From Congeria kusceri (taxonomy: Eukaryota > Mollusca > Bivalvia > Myida > Dreissenidae), in assembly GCA_027627225.1 (NCBI GenBank), contig CM051027.1, positions 92,483,151-92,547,150 on the forward strand: a DNA stretch of 64,000 bases, read 5' to 3'. Shown piece after piece: positions 11,816-24,761 of the stretch (positions are counted from its first letter, which is position 1; each line of letters opens with the position of its first letter). Position numbers and translations under genes: made by a program. The notes under the pieces were generated by a model, which saw only the letters and a list, made by a program, of their open reading frames with translations, made no database searches and was not told where the DNA came from.

Positions 11816-14800
11816 ATGGCGTCTGTTGACGGAAATCAAAATGAGGCGTACTATCTACGTCTCCATATGCTTGTTATGGAAGCGCAGAAGGCCCTGAGAG
11901 CCAAGTTTGACTCTATTATCAAACCTGCTGATTTAAATAACACGCTCATCAGAGCAAAGGGAACACTGGATATGCTGAGGAATAAGGGTACCATATCGAA
12001 AGAACAGTATAGACTTTTAAACCCAAATCCAAACTCAGAAAATTTTGCTACGACTCTGTTACTGTGTCTTCTTCAAAACGTGTGTAATTTGAACCCGAAA
12101 GACAAGGTTTGGGCCGAGAAAGATAACGCTAAAATTAAGGGTAATACAGACCAAGAAAACATCCAGCGCATCAGGAACTTGAGAAACAAAGTAAGTACAC
12201 TTACACCAATTTGAAGTTAAATTTCAAATTGAGAATAAGCTTGGCTTTTGAATTTAGGTATGCTGGACACCATAACCTTTTTTGTTATTATCTACACCAT
12301 AAGCTAGATATATTTGTACATCAAGTGTGTATGATACATAAGAATAGATAAAGAGTGGTATTGCTTTAGAACACCATTATTTTCAAGACACAAAATTAAT
12401 TTTGCACCACATGTTAATTAAACGCATACAAATACCCAATGGGTGTTTACAACACGAATACTATCTAGGGTATATAGACGTTTCCAAATACAATATGTCC
12501 TCATTATATATGAAAACGCAAACTGTTTGAACACCAATAAAACGAAATGTCCATATTTGATTGTTTACTTTTTCTTATAATAAGAGATAGAGGTGTACAT
12601 GTACAGCTAAAACAACTGCTGCCGTCATGCGCTAACAAAATGAAAAACAGTGCAAGATCTTTTATGCATGTTCATCATGTGTTACACAACTCAGTGCATT
12701 TTTAGAAACATTTATATGTGAACAGGCTCATGAAAAGATAAGTCAGTTATTTCAGAAGCTCAAAATATTTGTCATCGGCAATGTATTGTCATTATAAAGT
12801 ACATGTAGATACACAAGCTATTTACTTACGAAATAAATACTAGTACTAAAGAAGTGGTTTAGGTCTTTATCAGTGTACGCATCTCAATTCCATATCGTTT
12901 GAAGTTGATAAATATTCGACAAATGTATTCGCAAATTAGTTTACTTTATCGTTTTCTTTGTCATATTTATAACGCATTTGGCGTAATAGATGTTTTATCA
13001 TATAATTGTGTGTGAGCTTTCAATTCAGTTACTATACAAAGTTCCCTAATGTAGGCTACATATTGCAAAAATGTAGTACTAGAATTTACGTATGTCTATT
13101 TCAGATGCAGCACATAAACTTTGCTAGCTTAGAGCAGCAGGAATTTGAAAGCAACTGGAAGATTCTAGAACAGGTTAAATGTGCATAATTGGTTTATAAC
13201 TACATGAATTATGACCTAAAAGTTAATAAAATGGTTCCATTATTTAAACTAGAACTATTAGTCACATAATTTTGTATTTCGCTTACTTACGTCAACGCTT
13301 CAGCACTTACTGCTATAATTAACGTACGCTACGGGACTTATAGCAACGCCTAATAAGCCGTTGACGGTATACGAATGTTTTTTACAATATGTCCGTCAAA
13401 CAATTAAGTCCATTAGGTCAATTGTGTTGAAAGTTGAAACCAATACCAACTATTTATTCACACTGCATGCCATGATTGCGCTAGGGACCAGCAGTGGTAT
13501 GAATGATATCCAGAACACTATAAATACCATCAAAACAAAAACACTGGAAATTGTAACGCCTGAGATGAAAAGCCTCCGAGGTTCGTGCATTATTGTTATT
13601 ATTAATTATTATTATTATTATTATTATTATTACATTATTATTATTATTATTTATACATAGATTTTCAATTTAATGATAACGTTTTATATTATGTTCACTA
13701 CATTATAATTATGTGCCAAATTTTGTATTACATTCTTTTCATAGAAAACACAGTGTGGTTCCTCAAAGAATATCAAGATGATAAGCCATACTACGTCGAG
13801 ACAACGTTCTGGCATAAGGCAGACAAGATGTTGAATGAAAGAAATCTTACGGTTTTAACTGGACATCCTGGCGAAGGAAAAACAACTATGGCAGCGTACC
13901 TAGCGCTGAAAAGATCGAAACCTGAGAATTGTCTGAAGCTCGCACATGCTAATGATTGGAGAAAGGTTGACTGGTCGCTGAAACTGTTTAACACAGTCAT
14001 TATAGATGATATTTTCGGTGCTGGGGCCTTGAATAACAGTTATGTTTCAGATTGGAAAGCTTATCTTCCAGAAATAGAGAGAGCTGCAAGGCAGAAGCGA
14101 ATGAATGTTATTATAACGTCAAGACATTATATTAAGGAAGAGGCACTTGACGAATTGAACAATAATTCGATATTTAAAGATCAAGAAGGAAACATTGTAC
14201 ATCTTGCTTCAGACGTTTTAAGCCATAACGAGAAAAAAGAAATTCTCCTCTCGCGGGTAAGAAGGCATGACACTACAAATCTGATTTCGCGAAACCACGT
14301 AGATATTGACGAATGTGTACTGAAATCCAAGGGCACGATTAATCTTGACAATGACAGGACTGACAATTTTGTATTTGGTTTCCCACAGTGCGCTAATTTG
14401 TTTGTCCAGAGTGACAAAATGATTAAATTGGGAGCACGTTTTTTTGAAAACCCAGAGGCTCACTTCAAAGCATATATTGAACAGCTATATAATGCAAAAG
14501 ACGACGACATTTTTCATAAATTTATAGCTCTTGTCATTGTCTGGGCAGAACCGACACGTCGAATAAAAGCAGATGACGTAAGAAATCCTGCAAAAACATC
14601 AGAACACATAAGGTTTGTGGCAAAAATATTTGACATCGCCATTAACCACAAATTCCTTGAGAACATAAGTTCTTCGTTAAAGAGTCATCAGAAAGACTTC
14701 CTAATATATGTGGACCATTCTGGAGAATACAAGTTCAGTCATAATGTTATTGGCGACATGGTTGGAGTTGTTCTTGGACAACCGAGACACAAAGTTGTTG

Positions 14801-16764
14801 AAACCATAGAATTATGCCCGCGAGATTTTCTGATGGACAGGGTTTGTTTAGACGGTGCAGGAAACGAAGACTTCCGTGTAGTTGTCGGCAAAGATAATTA
14901 TCATCATCTTTGCAAAAAGGTTGCAAAAATGATCCTGCGAAAAACCTGCAATAGTATTGCTTGTGGAGATTTTACTAACGAATTTCAACAGCTACAACGT
15001 CGAGGCCCAAGATCCAACATAATTGAAGTGATACATGATCTTGATTTCGGAATTCTTAAACACTCAGTATTCTCAAATGAGGACTTTGTAACAGTCTTTA
15101 TGGAAATTATCAAAGCGGATGGCCTGGAGCAAGAAATGTTTCGAAAACCAGTCATGAAAATGACAGGGTACTTCTTAGACTATGGCATTCGAATGAATGA
15201 GATGACAATGTGCGTCCCTGGCTATACACTGTATAGTAAGATCAGTGTCCTGGCCAATGCATTGATTGAAAACAACTACATTCAAGATCACACTGACCCC
15301 TTGCTACTTGCAGCACATGCAGGAGATATTTCAATGATTAAACTGCTTTTATCTAAGGGTGCAAAGGTATCAGGAGATACAATTTATGTGGCTATGCACA
15401 AGAAACGTCGGGCAGACCAGCATTGTCTGAAAACAATACTTCAGCATCCAGGCATTGCAATTAATGACAGAGGCAATGCTATCAATGGCAACTACCCGAT
15501 CATTGTAGCCAGCAGAAAGGGATTCCATGATGCCGTGAAATGTATGTTGGAAAATGGAGCTGACTCGGCAGTTCAAAATGACATACAGCTGACAGCCTTG
15601 CACAAGGCGGTTATTTACAAACATACTGCCATTGTACAGGAACTACTGAAACATAAGGCTCCGCTTGATGTAAAAGGTGGCAAGTTCAAGAGGACGCCTT
15701 TGCATATAGCTGCAGATGTAGGCGATGCCGCTTTGGTGAAGTTACTTCTTGCGAAAGGCGCGAACGTCAATGTCAAAGATCACAGAGGGCATTACCCTAT
15801 ATTCCTGGCCGCAATTCGTGGTCAAACTCCAACGGTGCAAGAACTGCTTAAGCATGACCGAAAACAGGATCAGCTGAGAATAAAGTCGTACGGTAAGGCA
15901 TCTTTTATAAAAGGCATGTCGCTATTTCATGTTGCTGTGTGGAAGCAAGACAAATCCTTAATGGAGTTGCTCATCGGTGAAAAGGCTGATCCAAATGTAA
16001 AGGATTTCTTCGGTCAAACTGCGTTGTTCTTTGCCATAATGAACGACTGCAAGCCAATGATCAAGTTGTTGTTACCGTACGCAGACAAATCAATGCCACA
16101 AAAGCAAGGCTACACACCTTTACACGCGGCTGTCTTCAAAGGAAACGCCAAAACGGCAGCTCGACTAGCAGCTAGCGTGGATGTGAACGCCAGGGATAAA
16201 TATGGAAGAACACCTTTGCACGTCGCTTGTGAAAAAGGTGATATTCAAGTCGCTAATCTCTTGCTGCAGAAATACAAAGCTGACCACAGAATGCTTACAA
16301 AGAGGGGGGATTCTGTTTACCACATACTCCGGAGAAAAAATGGAAACAAAACAAACACTGATCATTGCAAACGAAGACTTATTGAAATTCTTATCAGTCA
16401 GCTGGATCCGACATTCGTTGACAGCATCTCTAATCAATCTAACCGTGCAGGTATCAACATAGATGAAAAAACAAAGTTAACATTAAGTGACAGAGATGTT
16501 ATTCTGGACCTACTGAAAACATTGTCAATAGAAAAATGTGAAGAAAGTGATGAAGATGAAGAACATGAGCATGCCAGCAAAAGCACGGCCCATACAAAGC
16601 CCAACACTGTTAGAGTGAGTCCAGTTTTCCAGGACAGTGACGACGATGATGTCGAAGATTACAATCCCTTCGACTATGGCGATTTTGGCTTTCACATAGA
16701 CTATGATGATGTTGATGATTACTATGACGGATTTGGTGACGATGTCGAATACGATGATTTCTAA
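11816..16764 (+). CDS. HEPN-STAND NTPase-ankyrin protein, long form (copy 2), exon 3 acceptor lost
   Basis: Exons by homology are 11816-12190, 13105-13173, 13469-13580 and 13745-16764, which would give 1191 aa. The order is HEPN domain (about 1-170, R-x4-H across the exon 1/2 join), P-loop NTPase (Walker A GHPGEGKT about 225-232, Walker B VIIDD about 270-274) and a helical region. About ten ankyrin repeats follow (about 699-1070, with TPLHIA, TALF, TPLHAA and TPLHVA hallmarks), then an Asp/Glu/Tyr-rich acidic tail from about 1115. The acceptor before exon 3 reads GCAT at 13465-13468 where copies 1 and 5 have GCAG. Nearby AGs or skipping exon 3 would shift the frame to early stops. The copy may therefore be silent, or express only the long exon from an internal ATG such as 13711 in the intron. 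The long exon itself is fully open. The sensor/signalling role is inferred from the domains. Confidence 0.75.
13588..13658 (+). repeat. (ATT)n microsatellite in intron 3 of copy 2
   Basis: The same triplet run as in copy 1 lies between the exon 3 donor and the long-exon acceptor. Its length equals that of copy 1, in line with a recent duplication. Confidence 0.9.
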
Positions 16765-19010
16765 AGGACATTTAACAGAAAGAACTACGTACATCAGTCT
16801 ATCAAATGCTCCACAAGTGTATTATATCATAATTATAGCTGTAATTATGTTGATAAATTACTGGTTTAATTTAAGTAACCACTGTCAGTTTTTATGAAAG
16901 TGATTGCTGTCCAGATGTATAATAATGATAGTGGTTACTGAATGTCAAATATTAGCAGTAATGTATATAGTTATTTTATGGACATATGTTTTGTATACTT
17001 ATTTTCACTTATATAGATAAAGATCCTATTTTCATGTGGACCCAATACGGCTGTTTTTATTTGATTTTTGTCTATGGGTATTTGTACATGTGTGTTAAGT
17101 GTTTATTTACTAAACAGAGTGGCGTACATTTCAAACGTGTTAAGTAGAAACCTTAAACGTGTTACGACTCTAAAAAAATAGATAACGTGTACCCGGAAGT
17201 TATCAGCCATATAATCAAGTTTAATCGAAATATAGTTGCGTAAATATTTGAATATAATACATTGAAATCGATTGATTGTTGGCAATTTACGTTTGTATAG
17301 AAATGCAATGGTTCTGTCTACTTTAAAATTAAGTATTTTCTTGATGGCGACGACTTTGTAAGTTTGTTTTTGATAAATCCATACACATATTGAACCGTAA
17401 ATGAAACGGTGATGCATCGTATATGCTTGTACAATGTTTTAAATTGTAATTCTAAATATTGCAATATTAAGAATACAGGTTTACGTATAATCATGAGTTA
17501 AGTTGCTTCTTTTGTTTGTGTGATTTTTAGCAAGACTATTTACCGAATAGTCCGAGCTGTTCTACTTGCCCGTTCTTCGGCGTCGGCGTAATGCTCGTTT
17601 TGCGTGAAACAAGTTGATATTTCTGTATCAACTACAGATATTTAATTACAACGTGACACATGTCTATAGGGTCATCATGCAGGGTCACTAGCTAAGGCTC
17701 ATAACTGTAACCAGCATTTGAGAAGAATTATGCCCCTTTTTTGTACTTATAAATATTCAAGTTAAAGTTTGCGTCCAAGTACATATCTCTGTAACTATTT
17801 GAGATATTTAATTGAAGAGATATTCAATTCAAACTTCGCATATGTTTTCGGGATCATTATGTATGGTCATTGACCAAGGCCCGTAACTCGGACAAAGAGG
17901 TAATGAATAGTCGAGCTCGCTGTCCTGAGACAGCTCTTATTTATACTATCATTTTATTGTCTAAGTAGTACCACTTAATATAATATGTGATATTAAAGAG
18001 TGATAAATAGAAGTGTATAATTTAGTATTTCCACAATCTTATGTTTGTAGAAATATTCAGAAGTTTTTCAAACATCGCATATAATTTATGTTGTATCAAT
18101 TGTGCATAGCTTATCTTTCTGTTCATCAGTGTTCATATTTTACACCTTTTTGTGTAAGTACAGTAACTAAAAGGTGCCAATGCGGTGGTCCCAAACTAAT
18201 TTGTAATGCCTGCGTAAAAAAGAAAGGTGCCTGCCTAATACAAAAGGCAAAATCTACATATCATATTTCATGTTTAAGTTACTGGTAGATTTATTGAACA
18301 CGCTGAACATACTTTGAATCGTTCGTAATCTGTTACGTGTTTTTTGTGTTTTTTTTTTTTCGGTGTAGCTGTCTAACATCACCTTTCACCTAGATTTCTT
18401 GCGATAAATATTTGCAGCGGGAAAACTAAATGCCAATAGAATTGGGCACATTTTTCTAATTTTAGGCAATGCAAACTTGCAACAATGGTTTGATGTCTAC
18501 CAATAACTGTTGCATATTTTAGGGGATCAAAATTTACATAATTGTTCACATAAGCGGTTAAAATAAAGTTATAAACATATCTTCGACATATACTCTAGAA
18601 CTGAACATAATTATGAACAATCTTACTCATTGTATGTCATGAACAGAATGTAATATTCATACACATAATGAAATAATTATTTTGTTTAGCCTACATCAGC
18701 AGCACTTTCTATAAATAGCAATTACAATGAATTACATATGATCCCATTGGTAGGCCGAAATCCGAGAATAAGAGTGCTCTGAAACGTTTCGGAGTCATAC
18801 GTAGATGTTCGGCGAAGATTGGTATGAATGCATATTCAACACACTCCAGAGAAAGGGTGCATCATTCTAAAAATAGCGCGCGGTATAGCTATGCTAATGT
18901 ACATTCATCAATTAGCGTCCGGAGAATCATAAACCCGAGAATTTTAATAAATGAGGAATTAATTATAAATTTAGTGTGCATATTAATTTATATTTGAATT
19001 GCGGTTGCGT
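16765..19010. other. Intergenic DNA 3' of copy 2
   Basis: No gene is supported. The 3' flank differs from that of the other long copies visible here. Around 17563-17940 there are fragments of a tandem-repeat element (a GGCGTCGGCG motif, then units with ATGCCCC and an end motif GTCGAGCTCGCTGTCC). Open frames at 17103-17417 (-) and 18088-18288 (+) have no recognisable features. A T-rich run lies near 18346-18360. Confidence 0.6.
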
Positions 19011-20680
19011 TTTTAGCTCACCTGAGCACAACGTGCTCATGGTGAGCTTTTGTGATCACTTGTCGTGCGTCGTGCGTCAACATTTTCATTCAAACAACAT
19101 CTCCTAAACTGCTGGACAAATTTTCACCAAACTTCACAGGAATTATCCTTGGATGACCCTCTTCCAAATTTTCAAATCGTTTCGGTCCGCTATATATGAT
19201 ATCACCAGAGCTAAAAATAGATTTAAAAAGTGAAAACTTAAAAAAATCTTCTCTGAAACTGCATTGCTGAGAGCTTTCATATTTGGTATGTGGCATCTTC
19301 TAGTGGTCCTCACAAAGATTGTTCAAATGATGCCCTTGGGGCCAAAACTGGCCACGCCCCGGGCGTAAGATTGTTTATATAGACTTATATTGCAAAAGAA
19401 GTTTAAAAATCATCTCTGAAACCGCAAGGCCCAGAGGTTTCATATTTGGTATGTAACATTGCATAATGGTCCTCTGCAAAGATTGTTCAAATGATGCCCT
19501 GGGGGTCAAATCTGGCCACGCCCCGGGGGTCACATGGTTTTTATAGACTAAAATAGCTAAATGACTTTGAAAATCTTCTTCTCTGAAACCGCAAGGCCCA
19601 GAGGTTTTGTATTTGGTTGGTAACATTGTATAGTGGTCTTCTACAAAGATTGTTCAAATGATGCCCCTGGGGAAAGCTGGCCATGCCCCGGGGGTCACAT
19701 TGTTTATATAGACTTAAATAGCAAAATGACTAAAAATCTCTGAAACTGCAATGCCCAGAGGTTTTGTATTTGGTATATAACATTGTGTAGTGATCTACCA
19801 GGATTGTTTAAATTATGCCCCTGGGGTCAAACCTGGCTACGTCCTTGGGGTCACTTGGTTTCTAAAGACTTATATGTGGCAAGTGGACAATAAAAATCTT
19901 CTCCTCTAAAACTGCAAAGCCCAAAGGTTTTGTATTTGGTATGTAACATTGTATAGTGGTCCTCTACAAAGAATGTTCAAATTTTGCCCTTTGGGTAAAA
20001 AGAGACCACACCACGGGGGTCACATGGTTTATATAGACTTAAATGACTAAATGACTTTAAAAAGTTTCTTCTCTGAAACCTTAAGGCCCAGAGGTTTTGT
20101 AATTCGTATCTAACATCCTATATTGGTCCTCTACACAGATTGTTCAAGTTATGCCACTGGGGTCAATCCTAGCCGAGCCCCGGTGGTCACAAGGTTTGTA
20201 TAGACTAATATGGCAAGTGGACTTAACAAATCTTCTCTGAAACTGCAAGGCCCAGAGATTTTATATTTTGTATGTAACGTTGTATAGTGGCCATCTACAA
20301 ATATTGTTCAAATGATGTCCCTGGAGTAAAAAGAAGCTCCACCCTGGAGTCACATGGTTTCTATAGATTTATATGGAAAATGGGCTTTGAGAATCTCCTC
20401 CTCTGAAACCGCAAAGCGCAGAGGTTTCATATTTGGCATGAACATTGTATAGTTGTCCTCTACAAATATTGTTCAAATTATGTCCCTGGAGTAGAAAGGG
20501 GCCACTCCCTGTGGGTCACATGTTTTATGTAGACTATTAAAATCTTCTCCTGAAACTGCAAGACTCAGATCTTTATACTCAGGTAAGTGGTTTAGTGCAA
20601 TTGGCCCTCTCGTTATAAGCCATTATGATGTCTTAAACTCAGGTGAGCGACCCAGGGCCGTTGTGGCCCTCTTGTATTAA
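19011..20680 (+). repeat. Element with about eight tandem units of roughly 180 bp
   Basis: The element opens with a hairpin-forming TTTTAGCTCACCTGAGCAC and ends with AACTCAGGTGAGCGACC followed by GGGCC-loop-GGCCC and CTCTTG. Inside, a unit recurs about eight times with drift; it contains CTGAAACCGCAAGGCCCAGA, TTCAAATGATGCCC and GGGGGTCACATGG. The terminal motifs match those of the elements at 32704-33660 and 36170-37570, although their internal units differ. The element is probably a non-autonomous mobile element; no coding capacity is seen. Confidence 0.7.
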
Positions 20681-21250
20681 GAACTATTTATAATTGCACA
20701 TTTCTATCAACTTCTGCAGTAGATGTAATTTAATCTCTAAAAATATTGTTCATCTTTCTATAAATAAAATGTGGTGAAAGAAGTCTCGTAATACGTCGAA
20801 ATGATATTCAGGTTACGTTTACTTCATTTGCGTAGCATGAATACACTATTTGCAAAACTAATGATACGTATAGTATAGTATTTAACATAACTATGTACAC
20901 TCGTCTGATATATAATAATGTTCATTCATTCCCGCAAATATTTTCTGACAATGTTAACTTAATAAAATTGCCTGACAAATTCATGTTACAATTATAGTAA
21001 CGTAAATAACTAGCATTTAGGTTATTCATTTTTTTACAGGTGAAAACATGGAAGGTATGATCGGTTTATTCACGGTACACATATTAATAATGTTTGAGTT
21101 TATCTCAAATTAATTTTGAGTCCGATAAGTTTTCTTATGGTGTCCGAAAAATCTACAGTCCGAGAAGTCTCCTTAGTGGGGACCACAAAAAGCTGGGGCC
21201 TGAGAAGTCACGTAACCGATCATCTTGTCCCTCTTGTATTATGTTTCGGG

Positions 21251-22795
21251 TAAAGCCTCAGTCACACATTCCCGATTATTGCTCCCGACAGCGTCCCGAC
21301 AAATAATAATAACAAAGTCGGGAATATCGGGATGCTGTCGAAACGCTGACGGGAGTTGTCTGGACGCTTTCGGGACGCTGTGCTGAGAATCGGGAACCAT
21401 CGGGACACGTTCGGCGTTATCGGCCACGCTCTCTCGACAGTTAAGGTTTTCCCTTAACATTCGGGAGCCTCGGACGAATCTGTATAGTCCGGACTCTGTC
21501 GGGATAGATTCGGCTATATCGGATCAGATTCGGGACAGTGTCGGGACGCTGTCGGGACAATATCGGGTGGAACGGGAATGATATTGCATACAAATTATAT
21601 ATACATATATTACGTCTGGTGTATAGCGTGTGTGTTGTGCGTGTTTGTGTGTGTTTGTCATTCATGGACATGACGTTGACCGGTCCACCGTGAATGCTTC
21701 CCGATTATGGCTCCTGAAAGCGTCGCGACAGCGCTACGATGCAAATTAAAAAAAAGTCGGGAATGTCGGGATGCAGTCGGGACTCTGGCGGGACACTGTC
21801 AGATCGCATTCGGGATAATCGGGACTTGGTCAAGACGCTGCCAGGACATATTCGATCTATTAAGCCCCGGTCACACTGTCACAATTTTTGCTACGATTGC
21901 CCACGATTTACAAAATCTTAGTAAAGCGTGAGCTAAGTACTGGCATCTGTGTGAATCTTGATGAATCTTAGGGGAGCCTTATCGATCGGGAAGCGCTACG
22001 ACAGTTGTGAACATGCTCAAAACATTTATGGCTTATCGTAGCGCCGCCACGATTTTTCCAAAACGTAGGACAATCCTAGTGCCATCGTATCTCAATCTGG
22101 CTTATTTTTACAGCCATCGTGAAGTCATACGTGGCCTTTTGTATTTAATCGTGATTAATCGTGACAGATTTTGTGATATATATATTGCAAGACTGTAGTA
22201 CGTTATGGTACGTTTTGCTACGTATATGGTACGAATTTATACGCTTGCACTACGGTTCAGTTACGATTCCAATAGGATCTTTAGCGACAACTATCATGAC
22301 TACTCACGAATATACACGATGGACCAAGACAACGCGACGATTGGGTCGCGTTGGCGGTACGGTTTATCGCGATGTTACTACGCACTTACTACGTTTGCCT
22401 GCGTTGGTGTTGTAGGTTTATCGTCATGAATCTTCTTTAATCTTACTACAATTAACAGAAACGTTAATAATTAATCGCATGTAATCGTCTGTTACCGTAA
22501 CGTTTACCTGACGCTAGCGTATTGCAACCGTAATAGATCGCATAATATCTTGGTAAAACCTACAAGTGTGGTTGATATTCGTAGTCACGTCCTACAACAA
22601 CCGTTGGTATACGTAGGAAGACACAATCGGGACACCACTAACACGTCCACGATCAATCGTGGGCTATCATAGCCAAAATCGTGACAGTGTGACCTTTGGT
22701 TTTAACCAAAAATTGGAACTTTTGACAGATTTGATTCGGGACGCTGTCGGCTCAAGAACGGCATAAAAAATCGGGAATGGGTGACTGAGGCTTTA
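21251..22795. mobile_element. TIR element, non-autonomous, host of a nested element
   Basis: Left terminus AAAGCCTCAGTCACACAT (from 21252) and right terminus ATGGGTGACTGAGGCTTT (to 22794) are inverted repeats of about 24 bp including the CCCGA/TCGGG bases, with one mismatch. The interior is rich in variants of CGGGACGCTGTCGGGA on both strands. A left-end segment is partly repeated near 21690-21780. No transposase frame is visible. A second TIR element sits inside (21865-22698). Confidence 0.75.
21865..22698. mobile_element. Nested TIR element
   Basis: Inverted termini GGTCACACTGTCACAATTTT (from 21869) and AAAATCGTGACAGTGTGACC (to 22694) differ at one base and lie wholly within the 21251-22795 element. 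The interior repeats motifs such as TACGAT and ATCGTGA. It contains no transposase. It is a non-autonomous DNA element that probably inserted into the outer one. Confidence 0.75.
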
Positions 22796-24761
22796 AAAAT
22801 GACATCTCAATATTAATTCCAACGCCGATTGTCTTTTTAAAGACAATTCTTGTTTGCATTACAGTTCAGTCAAAAGTTTCCCATCTGCTTTGCTATGTGC
22901 TTATTAATCCTGAAGCTACGCTACGATTTCGATCAAAAGCTATCCTGTTAAGTCTTACTGGCTGAATAAATGCTAGTTAAACTATCAGTGGTGTTTTAGT
23001 TGTTTCTATCGAATGCACTGTGCCTTGTGCAAATTAAACAAGATATTCAAGTACCCTACGTCTGTACCGATGTAGTGTATTTCCTTAGTTGTATTGGACC
23101 AAGAAAACTAAAGGACAATGTATTGCGATTATAAGTTCAAGCCACATTGCATTGAAGCTGGTCCTCTTCGTCCAAACTATCTGGAGACATCCAAAGTAAT
23201 ACTTTAATCAGTTTGCACTTTAAACGATTTATTTAATGAACACGAATTGTCTCTCTTTTGTTTCCATTAGTTTTCCAGCTGAAGTCTGGTGTCGATTTCT
23301 CCTAATGTAACTGCAACTTTTAAAATGTCGTTTTACATGTATAATGTATTAATATCCAGTAATCACACTTCAGTATTTTAGTATTTAATATGTTATGTAA
23401 GAAGTGATCAGCGTTCTGTTCTCCGCCATGTTGTTTTGATGGCCGTATTGTGGCCGATTCGTATCCGAAATGTGTACGGTTGTCCGCGGCCAGTTTCGAG
23501 CGTTGGTCGACCACATTTCGGCCAGTTTTCGATTCTTGGTTGGCCGTTTTGTGTTCGATCGGCCCAAAAACGAACGTCCGGCCAAGATTCGATCATTCAA
23601 TAGTTAGACAAAAATTCGTTTTCGCGGTGAATGCAGCAATATCAGCATGCTCCCGAATAATGTAAACTGTTAGACCCTATTTATTTAAAATTCACTTTTG
23701 AATGTGAAAAACACGTGTAGAGAACACTTTTAGTTAAAGTAAATCCTTTTGAACACAATTTCACAGTGCTTATTCGTCAGATGACATTTAAACGCATTTC
23801 GTTTATCTTTCAAGAAGTCTGCGTAAAAGACATGTGCATTCATTTAAATCCAGCGACTGTGTAAACTTCGCGTGTGTCAACGTCGCATATGCAAATGCTT
23901 TTTTTAAACTCGGAGGATGTTCTATATTCCGAAATAACAATTTAATTACACTAAGGAACTGAATATCATTGAACTTGTACCTTGGTTTAACATTTTACAA
24001 CCTAAATAAAATATAGAAAGTTGGATTATGTGTTGACTATGAATATAGACCTCTACTGTACATCATAGAGCGTTGTACCGTAAACACGCTACCATACCTA
24101 GTAATATGATAATGCCTAAAGCTAGGCCCCAACAATATCTGTAAAATTTTGTTAATGTTACATTAGTGCTACAAAATATTAAAGAGGTGGTTCCTATATT
24201 AACGGCAACACACGTCGTCTACTAAAGATTATTCAATAACAGTAAATTACATACGTACCTAATTATGCCTTAAAGTAGAATATGCTATATTAAACGCAGA
24301 AATTACGAATTGGAAACATATTACTCAAACAACCAAGCGAGAACTATTAAATATAATGTAACAATTAACACAGTTTTTGCAATAGAGAACGCATTAAACC
24401 TTTGCTAGCAATACGTACAAAACGAGTCTATGCATTTAGGAATGTCATATATAACATTCGACATTAAATGTCTCTGAAACTGCTGTACCATGACGAGCTA
24501 TTTTGTTATGGCATAATATTATCATCTATAATATAATTAATTTCTATACTTAATGTCATTTTTCCATCACTATGTCGGTAATGCATTCGTCATTCATAAA
24601 ACAGTATTAGGGAAAAAATACAACAACATTTTTTTCCAATGTTATAATCCACTGTCCTGTGGAATCACGTGAACATTTGAGCATTGAGTGTCTTAGATAA
24701 TTTCAAATATTTTATCAATATAAATAGTATAAAATATACCGGAACACTAAGAGAACTGTGT
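22796..24761. other. Intergenic DNA with no recognised gene
   Basis: Nothing is supported as coding. A GC-richer patch at about 23410-23620 repeats GGCCG, CGGCC and TTTCGG motifs on both strands and gives several overlapping open frames. It looks like another palindromic repeat rather than a gene. The remainder is AT-rich. Confidence 0.5.

Larger units (their letters stand above)
8629..16764 (+). repeat. Tandem segmental duplication, unit 2
   Basis: This is the second copy of the unit starting at position 1. It is collinear with unit 1 from 8629 to about 14940 and then diverges sharply inside the long coding exon. Unit 1 there carries the short B-type 3' end, while unit 2 carries the ankyrin-encoding A-type 3' end. 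A third, more diverged relative starts at about 55022 and runs to the window end. In that relative the upstream part is interrupted by two insertions and one deletion of about 0.6 kb. Confidence 0.9.

Noticed and set aside
17103..17417. 104-codon minus-strand frame after copy 2
   Set aside because: Aromatic and hydrophobic-rich translation of AT-rich DNA with no recognised motif; possibly a worn transposon fragment.
19090..20600. CRISPR-like repeat array
   Set aside because: Units are contiguous, about 180 bp and diverged, without spacers, in an intron-bearing animal genome. It is a minisatellite.
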